Shown here: piece after piece, positions 1 through 20,337 of the stretch
How positions within the stretch are numbered: the first letter of the stretch is position 1
Layout: every line of letters starts with the position of its first letter
Source of the DNA: Spongilla lacustris
Taxonomy: Eukaryota > Porifera > Demospongiae > Spongillida > Spongillidae
Assembly: GCA_949361645.1 (NCBI GenBank)
Contig: OX442424.1
Span: forward strand, 7,947,138-8,011,137
Reading direction: 5' to 3'
Length of the DNA: 64,000 nucleotides
Notes under the pieces: generated by a model
What the model was told of the DNA's origin: nothing
The model's database searches: none
The model's input: only the letters and a program-made list of their open reading frames with translations
Program-made: the position numbers and the translations under genes

Positions 1-1126
1 ACTGATGTAAGCATAACCTCAGGATATTAGTTTCAGAATATTAGATTTTTTTTCATAATCCTATCAAATGTTTTTCCGGTTCAAAAGCATTGCATTCTTT
101 CGTGGACACCCAGTATAATGAAAAAAGGTAAATGCTTAGCAGAGTCCTGACATGACACACGATTAGACACTGATCCCTATAGAGGATGGAACCCAGGTTA
201 AGGGAATGTTCCTGCTCCCCACCACCTCCCCCCTAATACAACAGTAAAGGGGGCACCTTTGGATGTAAGCATTTCAAGATAAAATGGTTCGTAATTATTC
301 ATAGTCCCCCTCCCACTCTAAGGGTAATTCTTTGTGACCATGCTTATAGATACATGTACATAAACATCATGTTATTACAAGTGCTAAAATAAAACTACTG
401 TTTTGGATAAAAACGCAGAATTCTATGGTGTGCAGTGAGCCAATGACAGTACTTGAGCACTACTTCTAGTCAAATTTTACACATGCACTTTCATCTTGCA
501 CCAGCTCATAACTTGAAGTACTAACTGCTTCACTTGTTTTGTTAGTCATCACAACAAAAATACGAATTTGTGCGCTCTCGCTTAGTGACGCTGCTATCAT
601 GCACTTGATTGTCACATGACTTTCCTTTGAATGAGGACTTTGTCTCTTTGCACTCGCAAGTGAAATTTATCTGATGACGTTTTGGATCACATGATGTGGT
701 TGTTTATCTTTTCACACTTTTGACACTATTGGACTTCACATGGAAGGCAAGCTTACCAAACCATGACACCCAAACCTATCTGGCATCTTTGCTTCGCACT
801 CCATGAGTGATTAGGAAGAGGATCTGGCAGCTTACAAAGGCACTGAACAAAACTTGAATCGTGCATGCCAATAATATGCTTATGCGGTGAACACTTGCAG
901 CAAGACTGAAGCCCCATCCAAGGCCCAACATTAGGGCCAATCCTATTGTGCAGCGTAAAATTGGCTCTAAACATAGCAGGTGCAGCCCAATCAATGGTCA
1001 ACATTGCACCTTTGCTGAAGCCACATTGGCCATTGGTGAAATACTGGTCATCCATCCAAAATAATTATACTTATATATATATACACACAATTATGCAGTT
1101 AACTGCAAAAATACAATATATTTGTT
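1..1126. other. Non-coding 3' flank of JIP-like copy 1
   Basis: This AT-rich stretch holds no open frame that looks like protein. It lies downstream of the stop codon of the first JIP3/4-like gene, which reads on the minus strand, so part of it should be that gene's 3' untranslated region. I did not find a convincing minus-strand AATAAA close to the stop. Short frames at 753-1137 have no codon structure or family resemblance and are treated as noise. Confidence 0.5.
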
Positions 1127-10546
<9,420 letters not shown>

Positions 10547-11319
10547 TCACGGGACTAATGCCTATAAATCGAGTACCCACAGATGCAACTTGCCGCGTGA
10601 TATGCAGACCACAACCGGGACGGTTTTTCCGAGCAAAAAAAATATCGTTATTTACAAAATGCATAAATATACTGCCGGGTAACAATTCTAATAATATAAT
10701 TCAAGTTCTGTTCCCCTTGCAGGCTTGCTATACCCGGCTGTCGCAACACTTTTCGGATTATCAATCAACAAAATGAATTTATCAAATAACATCTCCAACA
10801 TTAATAACTTTTAAATGGTCATAACTCATTTCTCTAACATCATTCTTGAATACTTTTGATAATAGAGGGCTTTGAATACGAGGAATTACTTAACAGCTTA
10901 CATAGATTAGTAGTATTTGCATAACTTAACTACCCATACAGATCGAAGTGGTATCAATTTCAATCCTAGGTTACACTGATTTAAAAGAGGTTCGTTCCGT
11001 TTCTTATGATGAAAATATACTTTTACATTTACTTTTACATTTACTTCGTGCCCAAGATACGAGGTCTATATCTTTCCAATTGGAGTCCTTTCGCTGTTTA
11101 TTTGTTGATTACATGTATTGTTATGTCATTGCGTGCTCATTCAGTTTCTGATCTTCGACTGGCGTACCAGTATGATTTAGGTAAACCGCATCCCATAAAA
11201 TGTATGGGAGCTAGGTAAAGTGCACCTTAAAAATATGTGTGCTTGCTGTTATGGCTGAAAGCCCGAGAATCCTTGGTATCAATCAAGCTGCAAAATTTAA
11301 TACCAGCCCGTTCGAAAGA
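10547..11319. other. Upstream region of JIP copy 1, no gene seen
   Basis: This should contain the minus-strand promoter and 5' untranslated region of JIP-like copy 1, whose ATG ends at 10546. I see no clear TATA box and no protein-like frame on either strand. Confidence 0.4.
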
Positions 11320-11517
11320 CCGGTGTCAGGTAAAATTGGGGATCTCGTAAAATTGGGGACCCCCCGACAGATATCTTCCTATCTCATGTACCCGCCTGGG
11401 TTTTCTAAAGCAGATAAGTTGGCTTTACGAAAGAGCCGGAGCCAAATTTTTCGAAGCAAAAGCAAAATGTTCCGACCTTTATTACTGTGGTGGGTCCCCA
11501 ATTTTACGTGACACCGG
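11320..11517. mobile_element. Short inverted-repeat element (CCGGTGTCA ends)
   Basis: The left end at 11320 reads CCGGTGTCAGGTAAAATTGG and the right end, closing at 11517, carries its reverse complement, CCAATTTTACGTGACACCGG, with one difference. The ends have the form of a MITE of about 198 bp. A second right end of the same type closes at 12290, so either two elements or one composite is present. I found no clear target-site duplication. Confidence 0.55.
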
Positions 11518-11843
11518 CCTGATAGGCGACTGGCCTTTGACAGCCCTGGTAGGAATACATGTATAATACTAAGGTAAAACGTGTGTGTCGTTTAGACCAA
11601 CATACGGTCACAATGGCTTTGCGTTACTAATGGCATTGCTGAGCAGTAGGAATTAAAAGTTTCATATTCGCTATCCACGTAGGCTTCTATCAATCTGAGA
11701 AAGCACTTATTATTATAACTCTATTACCTAGTATACACAGAATTTTAGTACTATCAGTATAGATATATCCGTTTTTACTGTTATTTCAGTACAAGACAAA
11801 GGGGAAATATGATCTCAGATGTCAGTGACCGTTCAGAACCCCT

Positions 11844-11872
11844 CCCCCCCCCCCCCCCCCCCCCCCCCCCCC
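11844..11872. repeat. Poly(C) run, 29 bp
   Basis: An uninterrupted C tract. It is one of more than ten poly(C) or poly(G) runs of similar length in the window. Confidence 0.95.
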
Positions 11873-12410
11873 GCTTCTGCATAAATGTGAATGCAATTAT
11901 TCAATGCATTGTAATTAGAATGCATACATGCCATGTCTTATTTTATATTCATTGTGTGTATAATTATATATAATAATTATATATATAACTGATCGTTTTG
12001 TTTGATTTGGGATTAGTACATTCATACTTGATACATCAAAGCTCCATGGCCCAACCTATTCATTTGGCTTTTGAGTTAACTGTCGGCACAGTCACAAGGA
12101 TACGATCAGGTCGTCCCACTCGGTTCTACATATTTGCCTTAGGCATTCATGGGGTCCCTTATAATTATTTCACTAAGGGATCCTCAATTTAGGGACGGAG
12201 GGGTCCCCAATTACCGAAAAATTGGGGACGGGGTCCCCAGATTTAGGGGACGGGGGTCCCCAGTCCCCATGCAATTTTACGTGACACCGGCGTAGCCCGG
12301 TAGCATGTGCATGACGTTTTATACTCAGACATATTTCTGGCTATTTCACACTCGTATAATACATATATACGCAGATGTAGATGTTACGGTGCATTAATTT
12401 TTTGCCATAA
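11873..12410. other. Non-coding, with GGGGACC-rich stretch and a MITE right end
   Basis: No gene is seen. From about 12175 to 12290 there are several GGGGTCCCC/GGGGACC motifs in both orientations, ending in ACGTGACACCGG, the same terminus as the element at 11320-11517. This looks like a decayed or rearranged relative of that element. Confidence 0.4.
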
Positions 12411-12600
12411 CATCGGGCAAAACAAAATCAGCTGTGCTGTCTGAGCTGTACAGTAGGCTCAACCTGCATTTGGTGAGAGCGAATGCAACAGCGATCCTCT
12501 CCAGGTGGCTCCCATCTTAAAGTTTAAATAACTGTAGTGTGATTTAAGTGTTGTGTTTATTACATATTTAAACTGTATACCCATTATTATTATTATTATT
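12411..12600 (+). mobile_element. 3' end fragment of a non-LTR retrotransposon, plus orientation
   Basis: The sequence from CATCGGGCAAAAC through the stop codon and 3' untranslated region is nearly identical, in reverse complement, to 15030-15195. It is therefore the extreme 3' end of the same element family, 5'-truncated and inserted on the opposite strand. It ends in an (ATT)n tail at 12579-12597, which also abuts the tail of the next, oppositely oriented element. Confidence 0.8.
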
Positions 12601-13550
12601 GGATTTAAGACATCATTGTATTAGAAGTACACAAAAACCCTATAAGCTAAGAATATAAGCAGTTAGGAGGGTGGGAGCTCCCTGGCCAGGATGGCTCTGG
12701 CAATGGACCGGACCAGGGTCATATTCAATCTCCCATAAATCTCAGCCACCACTGATGACTTGGGTGAAGACAGGTGAATGGCCAAGTGAGATGCCAGCCT
12801 GGAGATGGTATCCTGGGCTTCTTTGCCCCAATTTCCATACGTCTCCACTGCCAATGGAATGCAGGACCAACCTAACTCCTGGCATTTGGGTCCATTTGAG
12901 TGTAGTTTCCGGGCCTCTGCTGCAAGGACTGCTGCACCAGCTTGTTGACATGATTCACCTAAGATGGCCGGGCAGAGGGGTGATGTAATGGTGATGTCAA
13001 GTGCAGCTGGTTTGCCTCTGTCCCATCCGGCTATGAGAATGTCAGCAGGTCTGGTGTGATCAAGGTCTCTAGTGAGGCCATTGCCTTTCTCCAATCTGAC
13101 ACTCAGGTGGGCATGACGGCAGAGGTCAAAGATCTCATCCCGCAAGCGATTGTGGCGTATCACAACATCTCCTCCATGTCTGCAAGTCACAGCATGATGA
13201 CCAAGAGGATCGAGGGCCATATCAGGGCAGAATGGACACATAGATCGACCTGAAGTGTCCAGTCCCAGCCACCACTTTATGGCCATCTGGTACTCCTTGG
13301 ATTCGAGGTGCAAGCCCAAACCAGGTGAAGGGACCACTGATACCCAAGAGGAAGAATGAGGGGCTGCCACTGACAGGAGACGAGCTCTGTTGGCATGAGA
13401 GGAAGACTCCAACAAGGTGGAGAAAAGTTGGTTCTCGATCATTCCAGACAAAACCTTCTGGGTAGGAGTGGGAGAGGCCAGAACAGATAGAACTGAGATG
13501 GCATTGGGAACTGAGACCTGGGAGTTAAATGCCACTACTGCCTGTTGAAG
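12601..13550 (-). mobile_element. Truncated non-LTR retrotransposon: restriction-like endonuclease end
   Basis: An open minus-strand frame of about 295 codons ends at 12663. It carries the C-terminal module of non-LTR elements that use a restriction-like endonuclease: a CCHC knuckle (CPFC...GHHAVTC), RHNRLRDEIFDLC, then RPADILIAGW followed by GKPAALDITI, which fits the PD-(D/E)XK active site. The reverse transcriptase part is missing. At its 5' end it is cut by the MITE at 13551-14139, which supplies the apparent first methionine of the frame. The 3' untranslated region runs to the (AAT)n at 12600. R2/R4/Hero-like is as far as I can place it. Confidence 0.8.
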
Positions 13551-14139
13551 TAGTCTCGTACCCAGACCCAAATGTACGTAACGATGATTATCGCTTACAG
13601 TATAACATCACGTACAGAGGGTCTGGCCAACAAGTCGATCGAAGTTGTTCTGGTGCGCCGGAATGTTGGCGCTCCAATCAGAATCGAGAGCCCGCGTGAC
13701 GTCACGGTAATTAGATTCCAATAGCATTCCACACTACAGAGAGGAGCCTGGTGCTTGATCGTGCGTGCGCGGCTAAGGTTGTGATATATGGACACGTGTC
13801 TAAAACGAAGGGAAAGCCATTTCAATATGGAAGGACTCATTACGAAGTACGTCTAAAATCTGTCGAGAATCGCTTTCCAGCCCGTCGCGTTCACCACTCT
13901 GAGAGTATCATTGCGGTGGTAGCCTTTTCTCTCCGTAGCTTAAGCAAAGACAGATCTGCTTAAACAAATCTCACGTTTTATCGTGATGACGTAGCCATTG
14001 CTATGACAACCCAAATTATCGAACATTCCAATTACATTCCCAAGAACAACTTTCTTTGACTTGTTGGCCAGACCCTATGTACGCTGTATTATACTGTAAG
14101 CGATATGCTTACGTACGTTTGGGTCTGGGTACGAGACTA
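13551..14139. mobile_element. MITE with TAGTCTCGTACCCAGACCC ends and 9-bp target duplication
   Basis: The termini TAGTCTCGTACCCAGACCC and its reverse complement extend into imperfect inverted repeats of about 85 bp. The 9-bp sequence CTGTTGAAG flanks both sides (13542-13550 and 14140-14148), so this is a real insertion, made into retroelement sequence. A 9-bp duplication is typical of Mutator-like transposons. The 589-bp interior encodes no recognisable transposase. A 122-bp relative lies at 62775-62896, and single ends occur near 40264 and 40687. Confidence 0.85.
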
Positions 14140-14163
14140 CTGTTGAAGATGGATTATTGTCAG

Positions 14164-14999
14164 TATATATGGGATAGTTTACGAGAAAAGGGACCTAGCG
14201 TGTATTATTAAAAAGTATAATAAAAATGCATTACGTTTGATTTGCTATAACTTCCGAACAGTTAAGGCTATCAACTTCCTATTTTCAACACTTCATACTG
14301 CACCATTTCTCTATGGTAAAATACATTTTGGAGTCTTGCACTTGCTCTGTGCCAGTATTGCAACGTTCGATACCCCACAGGGTTCAAACCCGCCATAACT
14401 TTCGGTAGGAGTAATCAATTCGCTTCAAATTCGGTTTGTAGGTAGAGAGGTCCTATACCTATCGATTTGTTCTGTTCGTTAATTTTTATGCCATCCATTA
14501 CGGAGATACGGTTGAACAAACTACGTGCCCATTTTCGCGCTCGATTCGCGCCAATGATTTGGGCAAATTGCGTTCCGCTCAATGTATGGGGAGGCGGGGA
14601 TTATAACATTGGCGCGAATCAAGCGGGAAAACGTGCACGTAGTTTGTTCAACTGTATCTCCGTAACGGATGGCATAAAAATTAACGAACAGAACAAATCA
14701 ATAGGTATAGGACCTCTCTACCTACAAACCGAATTTGAAGCGAATTGATTACTCCTACCGAATATTATGGCGGGTTTGAACCCAGTGGGGTATCGAACGT
14801 TGCAATACTGACACGGAGCAAAAGCAAGACTCCAAAATGTATTTTACCATAGAGAAATGGTGCAGTATGAAGTGTTGAAAATAGGAAGTTGATAGCCTTA
14901 ACTGTTCGGAAGTTATAGCAAATCAAACGTAATGCATTTTTATTATACTTTTTTATAATACACGCTAGGTCCTATTTCTCGTAAACTTTCCCATATATA
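14164..14999. mobile_element. 836-bp near-perfect palindrome (foldback element)
   Basis: Two arms of about 393 bp are inverted copies with few mismatches: 14164-14556 pairs with 14607-14999 around a spacer of about 50 bp. The outer ends are TATATATGGGA and its complement. The structure is that of a foldback element or large MITE. No coding capacity is evident. It directly follows the MITE and its duplication, so two inverted-repeat elements are stacked here. Confidence 0.85.
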
Positions 15000-15612
15000 A
15001 ATTATAATTATACTACATATATATAATATATACACAGAATATGTAATAAACACAACACTTAAATCACACTACAGTTAATTAAACTTTAAGATGGGAGCCA
15101 CCTGGAGAGGATCGCTGTTGCATTCGCTCTCACCAAATGCAGGTTGAGCCTAATGCACAGCTCAGACAGCACAGCTGATTTTGTTTTGCCCGATGTTATG
15201 GCAAGACGGGAGGCAAGCATTTTAAATGAATCTATGGCTTCTTTTCCCCAAGCACCATACGACTCTGCAACCAGAGGTATACAACACCACCCCAAGGCAT
15301 TGCATTTGGGGTCATTTTCCATGTGTTTGCGCTCTTCAGTGGACAACGCAGCTGCCCCAGCTGACAATCCCGCTACTGATAAAACGTTAGGATTTAGCGG
15401 TGATGTCACTGAGATATCAAAGGCAGCTGGTTTACCAAGGGCCCAATTGGGTAGCAAAATGTCTGCGGGGCGTGAGTGGTCATGGTCTGAAGTAAGGTTG
15501 CTACCCATCTCCACCTTCACACTCAAGTGGGCTCTACGGCAAGTCTCCACCAACACATTGCGCAGATGGTTGTGACGGATGACCACGTCTCCTCCTTTTT
15601 TGCATGTTGTGA
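15000..15612 (-). mobile_element. Truncated non-LTR retrotransposon, 3' end
   Basis: A minus-strand frame of ~166 codons (15586-15086) encodes the end of the restriction-like endonuclease: RHNHLRNVLVETCRRAHLSV, then RPADILLPNW and GKPAAFDISVTSPL, then the conserved tail ending in LSRWLPS. It is followed by a 3' untranslated region nearly identical to the inverted copy at 12411-12600. The 5' truncation point abuts an (ATT)n tract at 15613-15636. Confidence 0.8.
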
Positions 15613-15636
15613 TTATTATTATTATTATTATTATTA

Positions 15637-17731
15637 GTACATGTATAATATAAGCTCATACACACAACACTTGCTATATATAAACACACTACATGTAAAT
15701 TATTAATTACGCAACCTGTTGCCCGGCACGTCAAGCTCCAAATTCACTGGTCACAGTTTCATGTGTGCGCCATATACAGCTTATGTACATCAATTAAGGA
15801 ACGTTGCGTGCAAGCTCCACGTCTTTGTTTTGTTTGTTTTTTTCTTGGGGGGGAGGGAGGGGGGGGGGGGGGGGGGTTATACTAATCTTTAATCTAACAC
15901 ATCAGTTATACACTTATACTGCCCTCGCAGACTATACGTGCACTTGTACCTGTAAGGTATGTTGCTTATATGTTTTGCTTTTCCTAGAAAGTTGTCTAAG
16001 GTTCCCTCCATATAAGCATGCTTATTATTCCTGACGGATGATTTTTAACTATTAACAGAACAACATTATTAATTATAAATTACATACGTCGGTTGGCATT
16101 GAAACACCACTCGTGGCTTCAATCGATCGCGACCTTAATTTTATTTTATGCACAAAAATTAATGTTTCATAGTACTGAACCGCCACTGGGCAATGGCCAT
16201 GTATATATGCAACCTAACGGCACTTTGATATAACAACGCTGAGCTGTACTCATACCAATTGTGTCGTAGCGTACGAAGAGTACCTCCTACGCGTCACGCC
16301 TCTGCATGCATGCATGAACATCTCTATAGTAAAATATCTAGTCGAAGTACATTTCGCATACACAAGACAACGTTACAAAGGTTGCATGTGCTTTAGTTTG
16401 GACACCACACACTATTTTAGTGGTTCGAGGCTTTCAGAGTCTTTTCAAGCGCGCGCGCGGGAGGCATTGCGACGCTACACACAATATGAAGGCGTGGCGC
16501 TTATAACGTGGACGGCTTACTGTGTTACAAGCTGTCTAGCGCTGTCGTATTCCACGCCCAACGAAGATATTTGGCAGCTAATGACTAGGCCAAACAATCT
16601 GAGCAGGGAAAAATTAAAATTTCGAACCGAATTAAAATTATACTGCCGGAATTACAACTGCTAATATAATACACATAAAGTGGTGTTCTGTACTGCTGCT
16701 AACTATTTATGTGTAACAGACGTTGGAAAATGGAGAATAAAGTGATAAACATTCGTTTTCAAGAGTAGAATTAACGTATCTGCATGGTACGTACGACAGC
16801 CCAAATTGACAGGATTGGATCTGCATCCCTCCTTACTGAACCTCCACGAGGCAAACAAAAGACAAACAATAGCACTGACAACATGCATAGATGTACACAC
16901 AACGCATACAAATGGCATCCATGATGAGACCGTATTTATATAGAAGCCCTGCTGGAGCTATTGTATCATACTGATTCATACATGCTGTTAATCACTGACA
17001 AAATTGATGAGATCATCGTCTTGAGTAACCGACAATTGCACCTTATCACATGGAATAGAAATTTAGGAATCCCGCATTGTACATGACATTGTATAAGATT
17101 GTGTCATCATCCTCGTACCCCGGCCGAGACCCAAAACTTAGGCTTCTTTAGAGGTTCGTACCTCTTTTGTGTCTTTGTTATGTGCAGGTTTGTTTCTGTA
17201 CCGATGGGCCAATTTTTATCGCAACAACTTTGCCATGTAGGTCATGGATGTGTACAGGTCGAGTTCTTCTCTCAGGTCTTAGAGGCATTGCGTTTGGCAT
17301 GCATGCATATTAGTCTGATAATAATGATTTTGTCTCAAAAGAGTGCTTGTTTTGGGCAGGTGGTTTTTGCCAACCAATTTTAGTAGCAACGGCATACTGT
17401 GAGATATTACTCTAATATCTATGGTAGCAGACACAACAGAGGCCTCGCCAAGACCCAACTGAGCGCATTTAGGGCTGCTCAGAGTCAGCCGCTGATGGGT
17501 TTTTGTAATTGCCGCCATATTGGTGCTCGGTTTACTATGGAAATATAAGGGCTTGTATTCGGGGTTTTTTTTATTTATTTTTACAAGCGTGCACGAGTAA
17601 AAATCCACATCTGTGAACTAATTTAACGCCTTATTTGCTATTAAATCATGCGATGAAAGATCATTGTAAGGGACGCTCAGAGTCAGCAGCTATTAATTTC
17701 AGTGATCAGTTTTTTGTATAAGCAATAACCG

Positions 17732-17762
<31 letters not shown>

Positions 17763-17959
17763 AAAAACAAAGTGGAAGACACCATCCCCCAACTTTGAAG
17801 AGCTCATTGAGAGCTGAGAGCATCACGAATATGCTATTATTATTTTTTTCAGGGGGGTCTAGGTAAAAAAAGTTATGGGGTATCAAAGTAAGGGGGGGGG
17901 GGGGGGGGGGGGGCGGGTGTCTTGGCCAAAAAGGAATTTTTGAAAAAAATTCATCCCTT
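15637..17959. other. Intergenic, no gene seen; poly(G) runs
   Basis: No protein-like frame or RNA gene was recognised. Homopolymer G runs lie at 15859-15876 (18), 17733-17760 (28) and 17892-17913 (22). A plus-strand frame at 16314-16664 has no family resemblance. The last ~60 bp before 18021 are the 3' untranslated region of the next retroelement. Confidence 0.5.
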
Positions 17960-20337
17960 TTCTTTTATTACATATATAATACAAGGAAGACAATAAACAC
18001 ATTATATGTGAAAGTTAGGTCTATGGCGGAGGAGCTATCCTAGAAAGGACAGCTGTGGCATTGGCACAGACCAGGTTGAGATTCAGCCGACCATAGATCT
18101 CGTTGAGTATGATGGATTTTGGCCGGCATGTGGAGGTGGCAAGTCTGGAGGCTACTGAGGCGATGATGGTAGTGGCTTCCTTTCCCCAAGCCCCATAGGT
18201 TTCCACTACCATAGGGACACAAACCCACCCTAGTTCTGAACATTTAGGGTCATTTGCTTTGTGCTTTCTAGCCTCGGTGGCCTGGGCAGCAGCTGTGGCC
18301 GACACTCCCGCTTCCAATAAAGTGACAGGATTAAGCGGTGAGGTGATGGACACATCTAATGCTGCAGTTCTGCCCAAGAACCAGTTGGGAAGTAAGATGT
18401 CCGCTGGACGGGTCTTGCTGTGGTCTCTGGTAAGATTGTTGCCAACTTCCACCTTAACCCCTATGTGCGCCCGACGACAGGTCTCCACCAGGATGTCCCT
18501 AATCCTATTATGGCGGGAGACCACATCACCACCATATTTGCAGGTAATTGCATGGTGGCCAAGGTGATCAAGTGCACTACCAGGGCACAGTGCACATTGG
18601 GAGCCCTCCGAGGTGTCAAGTCCAAGCCACCATTTGATGGCAACCTGGAAAACTGGTGGATCCATGTGAAGCCCCAAGTTCTCAGAGGGCACAACTGAAA
18701 GCCAGGATGCAGCATGGGGGGAAGAAACTGACAGAAGACGTGCCTTATCTGCTACAGATGATGAATTCAGTAGTGCTTTGAAAACATGATCATCCAACTT
18801 AGCAGAAAGGGATTTCTGGGAGACTGGTGAAGTGAGGAGAGACTCAACACTAATTGCATCTGCAGGTGAGACCAAGCTGTTGAAGATCTCTACTACTTGA
18901 GACAGATGGTGAGATGACTGCAGACCAAAGCCAGATGAGCATAAGGAGGAGATAAAAGCTGCTGGTGAGTGGTGGGACAATGACCGAAACCCAAGGCCCC
19001 CTCTACTTGGGCTAAGCTGAGCTTGTTGCCAGGCTGTATCTGACATGTCTACTCCAATGCATCGACAGAAGGTCATTCGGATATCATCATCGATAAGAGC
19101 AAAGACTTTAAATGTGAGTGTTGATGGAGTTGCCCTTGCCAGATGCACCAGTTTGCAAAAGGCCCCACAAAGACGAAGAAGGATTAATGCAACCTGTGGA
19201 TCAACTATCCCAACCTCCTCAAGCTGTGACAATAGGATCTTAGCTTTGGTATGTTTTTTGGAGATAAAGGAGGAACAAAATTCCTGGTCGCCAATGGGAA
19301 TCCCTAGAATCTCCATATTGGGCTTGTCAGATTTCTTCATGCATAATGGGAACATGTCAAGGCCATGTCGGCTGAACACCTCACATTTAGGCAGGTTGAC
19401 AATAATACCTAGAGCAGGGCCTTCCTCCTGGAGCAAAGACAGAATCCTGCATAATGAAGACCTGGGGCCAGCCACAGCCCCATCATCCAAGTACCAGGCA
19501 TGGAATGGGATGTTAGAGCAGGCACTGTCTCTTGCTATTTTCATCACTAAAATGTTTAAAACAAGTGAAAATAGCAGGGGTCCGAGTGGATCTCCTTGTT
19601 GGACACCTGACTCTGATGTCAAGCAGCCTAAGTGGTGCCAAAGAAGAGGATGCTGTCCATAGCACCAGCTGACCCAAGGGAGAAGTTCAGGGAAATGCTT
19701 GGCACACTCTGACAGGATAGCTTGGCGAGAGACCAAATTAAATGCATTTGTCATGTCCACTTTCAAAACACCAAAGTCATTTTCAGACCAGTGCTGTTCA
19801 ATACATGTTCTCATGCCATGAGCAATCCTTTCAGCACCACAAGGGAAGGCCACACCAAATTGATATGGCTCAAAAAATGATGCCATTTTGCTTCGAAGGG
19901 CAGCACAGAGGCATTTCCCTGTCAGACGCCGTAAGGCTTCCCCAACAGCAATGGGGCGGATGTCTCCTGGCGTGGGCTTGTTTAGGGCAGTTAGGTTACC
20001 TCCTGCGAGGAAGATGGCTACATCCAGTGGAGCACTACCCGAGATCAGCAGATTGATGACAGCATGGAGAGTGTGGAGGAGTGGAGTCTGCAAAGGAACC
20101 TCAGCGGCATCAATCAGGTGTTGTATTCGGAGGCCAGAGGGTCCAGCTGCCGTTAACTTGGGAAAGGATCTGAGAATGTTCATAAGGCTAAGATCAGGTG
20201 GAAATTTAAAATCTGTGTTTGATGGGAGGGGAATTGCTGGGCAAGCACTACTGGGGTGCTTACTGATGAGTAGCTTCCAAGTGTCATCATTATTGGGTGC
20301 AACTCCAGAAGATGTGAGGACTTGGCAGGCCTTTTCT
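17960..20337 (-). mobile_element. Non-LTR retrotransposon, 5'-truncated but with an open RT-endonuclease frame
   Basis: A single minus-strand frame of about 770 codons (to 18021) is uninterrupted. In order it shows PSGLRIQHL and IAVGEALRRL (RT fingers), VLKVDMTNAFNLVSRQA (first catalytic Asp), GVQQGDPLGPLLFSLVLN, WYLDDG (catalytic DD), a thumb region, then the CCHC knuckle CALC...GHHAITC, SRHNRIRD and RPADILLPNW...AALDVSI of the restriction-like endonuclease. The N-terminal zinc-finger part is missing. At its 5' end the frame runs straight into the (TAA)n tail of the next copy, so the first residues are tail-derived. This is the best-preserved copy in the window. Confidence 0.88.

Noticed and set aside
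12663..13571. A complete host gene with ATG at 13571
   Set aside because: The ATG and first residues come from the terminal repeat of the inserted MITE. The rest is a retroelement endonuclease module shared with four other copies here.
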